The notes beneath the pieces were generated by a model that was not told the origin of the DNA, searched no databases, and saw only the letters and a program-made list of their open reading frames with translations. DNA of 64,000 nucleotides from assembly GCF_900188255.1 (NCBI RefSeq), contig NZ_FZNS01000003.1, positions 496,001-560,000 on the forward strand, given 5' to 3'. This DNA is from Hymenobacter mucosus. GTDB lineage: Bacteria; Bacteroidota; Bacteroidia; Cytophagales; Hymenobacteraceae. Positions 61,887 through 64,000 of this stretch are shown piece by piece. The translations under genes were made by a program, and so were the position numbers. The first letter of the stretch is position 1. Each line of letters begins with the position of its first letter.

Positions 61887-62270
61887 ATGGACGTCGCGAA
61901 ACAGAAGCAACTAGTGCAGGACTACATCGAAGCGTACAACCGCTTTGATGTGAACGGCATGCTGCGCTATCTGCACGAGGATGTGGTGTTCCGCAATGTC
62001 TCCAACGGCGAAGTAAACCTAACCTTGACTGGTAAGGAAGCCTTTCGCCAGCAGGCCCAACAAGCGTTGCAATACTTCTCCCAGCGTGAGCAGCGCGTCA
62101 CGAATTGGCAAGTAGCTGACAACCACGTGGAAGTGTCGCTAGACTATACCGCTGTTGCCGCCATTGACTTTCCCAATAGCCTGAAAGCCGGTGATACCCT
62201 GCAGCTGCAAGGCAAGTCCGTTTTTCAGTTCGCTGATGGGCTGATTATTTCCATCGACGACATCAGCTAG
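61887..62270 (+). CDS. Nuclear-transport-factor-2-like (SnoaL-type) protein
   Basis: 127 residues with the NTF2 cone fold: an N-terminal helix (VAKQKQLVQDYIEAYNRFDVNGMLRYLHEDVVFRNVS), strands (GEVNLTLTGKEAFRQQAQQALQYF) and a C-terminal sheet (VEVSLDYTAVAAIDFPNSLKAGDTLQLQGKSVFQF). It may be a small isomerase/hydratase-like or a ligand-binding protein. It sits between purC (90 bases) and purD (29 bases) in one direction, so it is probably co-transcribed with the purine genes; the link is unexplained. Confidence 0.8.
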   Translation: MDVAKQKQLVQDYIEAYNRFDVNGMLRYLHEDVVFRNVSNGEVNLTLTGKEAFRQQAQQALQYFSQREQRVTNWQVADNHVEVSLDYTAVAAIDFPNSLKAGDTLQLQGKSVFQFADGLIISIDDIS

Positions 62271-62299
62271 ACGCATCGCACGCCTAACTACCTATTCCT

Positions 62300-63583
62300 T
62301 TGAGCAACAGCAATAAAACCATAGTACTTCTCGGCGGCGGAGCCCGTGAACACGCCATGGCGTGGAAGCTGACCCGCGACGGTGCCACGGTGCACGTACT
62401 GCCCGGCAACGGCGGCATCCCGAACAGTCACCCCGAAATCAGTGCCACTGATTTCCCAGCCATCCAGAGCTTCTGCGAAGCCAATGGGGTGAAGCTCATT
62501 GTGGTAGGGCCAGAGGCCCCGCTAGCGGCAGGCGTGACGGACTATTTCGCCGGTTCTGATATTCGCGTGTTTGGCCCCAGCCGGGCCGGCGCGACGTTGG
62601 AAAGCTCCAAAGTGTGGAGCAAAGACTTCATGCGGCGGCATGGAGTAGCAACGGCCATGTCGTGGCAGTACCGCAGCGACAAGCTGGAGGAGGCCCGCGC
62701 TAAGGCCACGGAGCTGGATGGACAAGTAGTAGTGAAGTATGATGGCCTAGCGGCCGGCAAAGGCGTGTACGTGTGCTCTTCCATTGAGGAGGCTCAAGCC
62801 GCCTTAGACGATTTGCAGCAGCAACACACCGGCTGGTTTAGCTTCCTGCTGGAAGAAAAGTTGAGTGGCCCCGAGGTGAGCATCATTGGCATCACGGATG
62901 GCAACCGCGTGCGGCTGCTGGCCCCGTCGCAGGACCACAAGCAACTGCTAGCCGGCGACCAAGGACCCAACACCGGCGGTATGGGCGCCTACTGCCCCGT
63001 GCCATTCTGCGATGACAATGTACTGGCCGCCATTCGCACCAGCATTGTGGACCCCACGTTGCTAGGCCTGCAGAACGAGCAGTTCGATTTCAAGGGCTTC
63101 CTGTACTTCGGCATCATGCTCACACCCCAGGGCCCGAAGCTGCTGGAATACAACGTGCGCCTCGGCGACCCAGAAGCAGAAGTGCTTCTGCCCGCCCTGG
63201 AGAGCAGCCTGCTGGAACTCATTGAGGCCACTCTGGATGGTACACTTCAGCAAACAGTGGTGCACCAGCGCCGTGGGTACTATGTGGGCGTGGTACTGGC
63301 TTCGGGTGGCTACCCCGCTGCCCAGTTCCCGACGGGCTTTCCAATTACTGGCCTAGACCAACTGCATCCGAGCATTTTGGCCTTCCACGGCGCTACCCGG
63401 CAGCAGGACGGTGAAATTCTTACCAGCGGTGGGCGGGTAATGGTGCTTGTAGGCCACGGTAATGAGCTGGAAGATGCTGTGAATCACGTGTATCGGGAAG
63501 CAGAAAGAGTTAAATTTAAGGATGTGTACATCCGTACCGATATCGGCCAGCGGCCGGAACCGACCCTTGCAGGAAACTGGTAA
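62300..63583 (+). CDS. purD: Phosphoribosylamine--glycine ligase (GAR synthetase)
   Basis: 427 residues from TTG 62300 (MSNSNKTIVLLGGGAREHAMAWKL). ATP-grasp marks: IVVGPEAPLAAGVTDYF, GQVVVKYDGLAAGKGVYVC, SGPEVSIIGITDG, SQDHKQLLAGDQGPNTGGMGAYCPV, LEYNVRLGDPEAEVLLPAL. It ligates glycine to phosphoribosylamine, the second step of IMP synthesis. purN overlaps its 3' end by 17 bases. Confidence 0.95.
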   Translation: MSNSNKTIVLLGGGAREHAMAWKLTRDGATVHVLPGNGGIPNSHPEISATDFPAIQSFCEANGVKLIVVGPEAPLAAGVTDYFAGSDIRVFGPSRAGATLESSKVWSKDFMRRHGVATAMSWQYRSDKLEEARAKATELDGQVVVKYDGLAAGKGVYVCSSIEEAQAALDDLQQQHTGWFSFLLEEKLSGPEVSIIGITDGNRVRLLAPSQDHKQLLAGDQGPNTGGMGAYCPVPFCDDNVLAAIRTSIVDPTLLGLQNEQFDFKGFLYFGIMLTPQGPKLLEYNVRLGDPEAEVLLPALESSLLELIEATLDGTLQQTVVHQRRGYYVGVVLASGGYPAAQFPTGFPITGLDQLHPSILAFHGATRQQDGEILTSGGRVMVLVGHGNELEDAVNHVYREAERVKFKDVYIRTDIGQRPEPTLAGNW

Positions 63584-64000
63584 TTATAGCATCCGCAAAC
63601 AGCGCCTGGCCATTTTGCTGTCGGGCCGGGGCTCCAACATGGTAGCCCTGGTGCAGGCTGTGCAACACGGCGTACTGCAGAACCTGGCCGAAGTAGCCGT
63701 GGTGTTCAGCAACAAGCCTGATGCCCCTGGTCTAGAAACCGCAGCGGCCATGGGCTGCCCTACTGCCAGCCTCAGCAGCCAGGGCCGCAAGCGAGTGGAG
63801 TTCGACGCCGAGGTGGTAGAGGTGCTGGGCCACTATCAGCCCGACTACGTGGTGCTGGCCGGCTACATGCGCATCCTGTCGCCCACGTTCATTCGGGCGT
63901 TTGCCGGGCGCATCCTCAACATTCATCCCGCCGATACGCATCAGCACCAGGGCCTACACGCCTACGAGTGGGCTTTCGAAAATCAGTTGTCGGAAACCAA
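63567..64000 (+). CDS. purN: Phosphoribosylglycinamide formyltransferase, 5' part
   Basis: 144 codons are in the window from TTG 63567; the gene continues past the right edge. It opens QRLAILLSGRGSNMVALVQAV (the folate-GART SGxGSN motif), then VVFSNKPDAPGLETAAAMG, DYVVLAGYMRILSPTFI and LNIHPADTHQHQGLHAYEWAF, where IHP is the usual conserved motif and the neighbouring PSLLP-type segment is replaced by PADTHQHQ. Start choice: this TTG is the only in-frame start codon close to the motif, and its frame is distinct from purD. Frameshift within the visible part is not seen. Confidence 0.85.
   Translation, partial: MQETGNYSIRKQRLAILLSGRGSNMVALVQAVQHGVLQNLAEVAVVFSNKPDAPGLETAAAMGCPTASLSSQGRKRVEFDAEVVEVLGHYQPDYVVLAGYMRILSPTFIRAFAGRILNIHPADTHQHQGLHAYEWAFENQLSET

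Overview
The window looks like a piece of chromosome from a Cytophagales bacterium, most like Hymenobacter or a near relative. The evidence is Bacteroidota-type promoters (-7 box TAnnTTTG with an upstream TTG), secreted proteins with type IX secretion C-terminal domains, DUF4468, CsbD, DUF1206 and DUF6799-like proteins, group III truncated hemoglobins, many TTG/GTG starts, and moderately high GC with AT-rich intergenic regions. I see no insertion sequence, prophage, CRISPR array or replication origin.

Layout. 1-3.1 kb: 5' part of gcvP (minus strand, leaves the window) and a saccharopine/alanine-dehydrogenase-like enzyme. 3.1-13 kb: small stress and hypothetical proteins (DUF1206, DprA/SLOG-like, CsbD, an Ala-rich lipoprotein, a DUF6799-like protein), a long coiled-coil/transmembrane/WG-repeat protein and a 3D-domain protein. 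13.4-19.5 kb: a yellow/MRJP-like lipoprotein, then sucA-sucB of 2-oxoglutarate dehydrogenase. 19.7-24.8 kb: two tandem truncated hemoglobins (one without its heme ligands), an EamA transporter, an M1 aminopeptidase and a Crp/Fnr regulator with N-terminal cysteines. 25.2-27.5 kb: three roadblock/LC7-like genes around a single-span membrane protein with a carboxypeptidase-regulatory-like domain, closed by a terminator. I consider this the best candidate for an undescribed system. 27.7-36.1 kb: GMC oxidoreductase, small secreted proteins, DUF3616, thioesterase, DJ-1/PfpI, an outer-membrane barrel, a tRNA-Val and a histone-deacetylase-like enzyme. 36.1-39.4 kb: a minus-strand FAD oxidoreductase / type III polyketide synthase / methyltransferase operon. 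39.5-50.4 kb: a tiny T9SS-domain protein, a 39-residue membrane peptide, a flavin monooxygenase, a five-PAS hybrid histidine kinase with its NtrC-type sigma-54 activator, a divergent T9SS cargo protein, and a secreted nuclease broken by one in-frame stop. 50.8-53.1 kb: a bifunctional-looking acyltransferase and a DUF4468 protein. 53.6-64 kb: a promoter/structured RNA/terminator unit, then pyrD-like-pyrF-pyrE and purL-purQ-purC-(NTF2-like)-purD-purN, which runs off the right edge.

How the genes fit together. The right 10 kb is a nucleotide-biosynthesis block covering the last steps of UMP synthesis and five IMP-pathway enzymes. sucA and sucB supply two of the three 2-oxoglutarate dehydrogenase subunits. 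The hybrid kinase and NtrC regulator form one two-gene signalling operon next to a cell-surface protein that may be a target. The polyketide operon matches the synthase/methyltransferase/flavoprotein logic of bacterial phenolic-lipid or alkylquinone clusters. Gene products were read from the translations and motif recognition only; no database search was possible.
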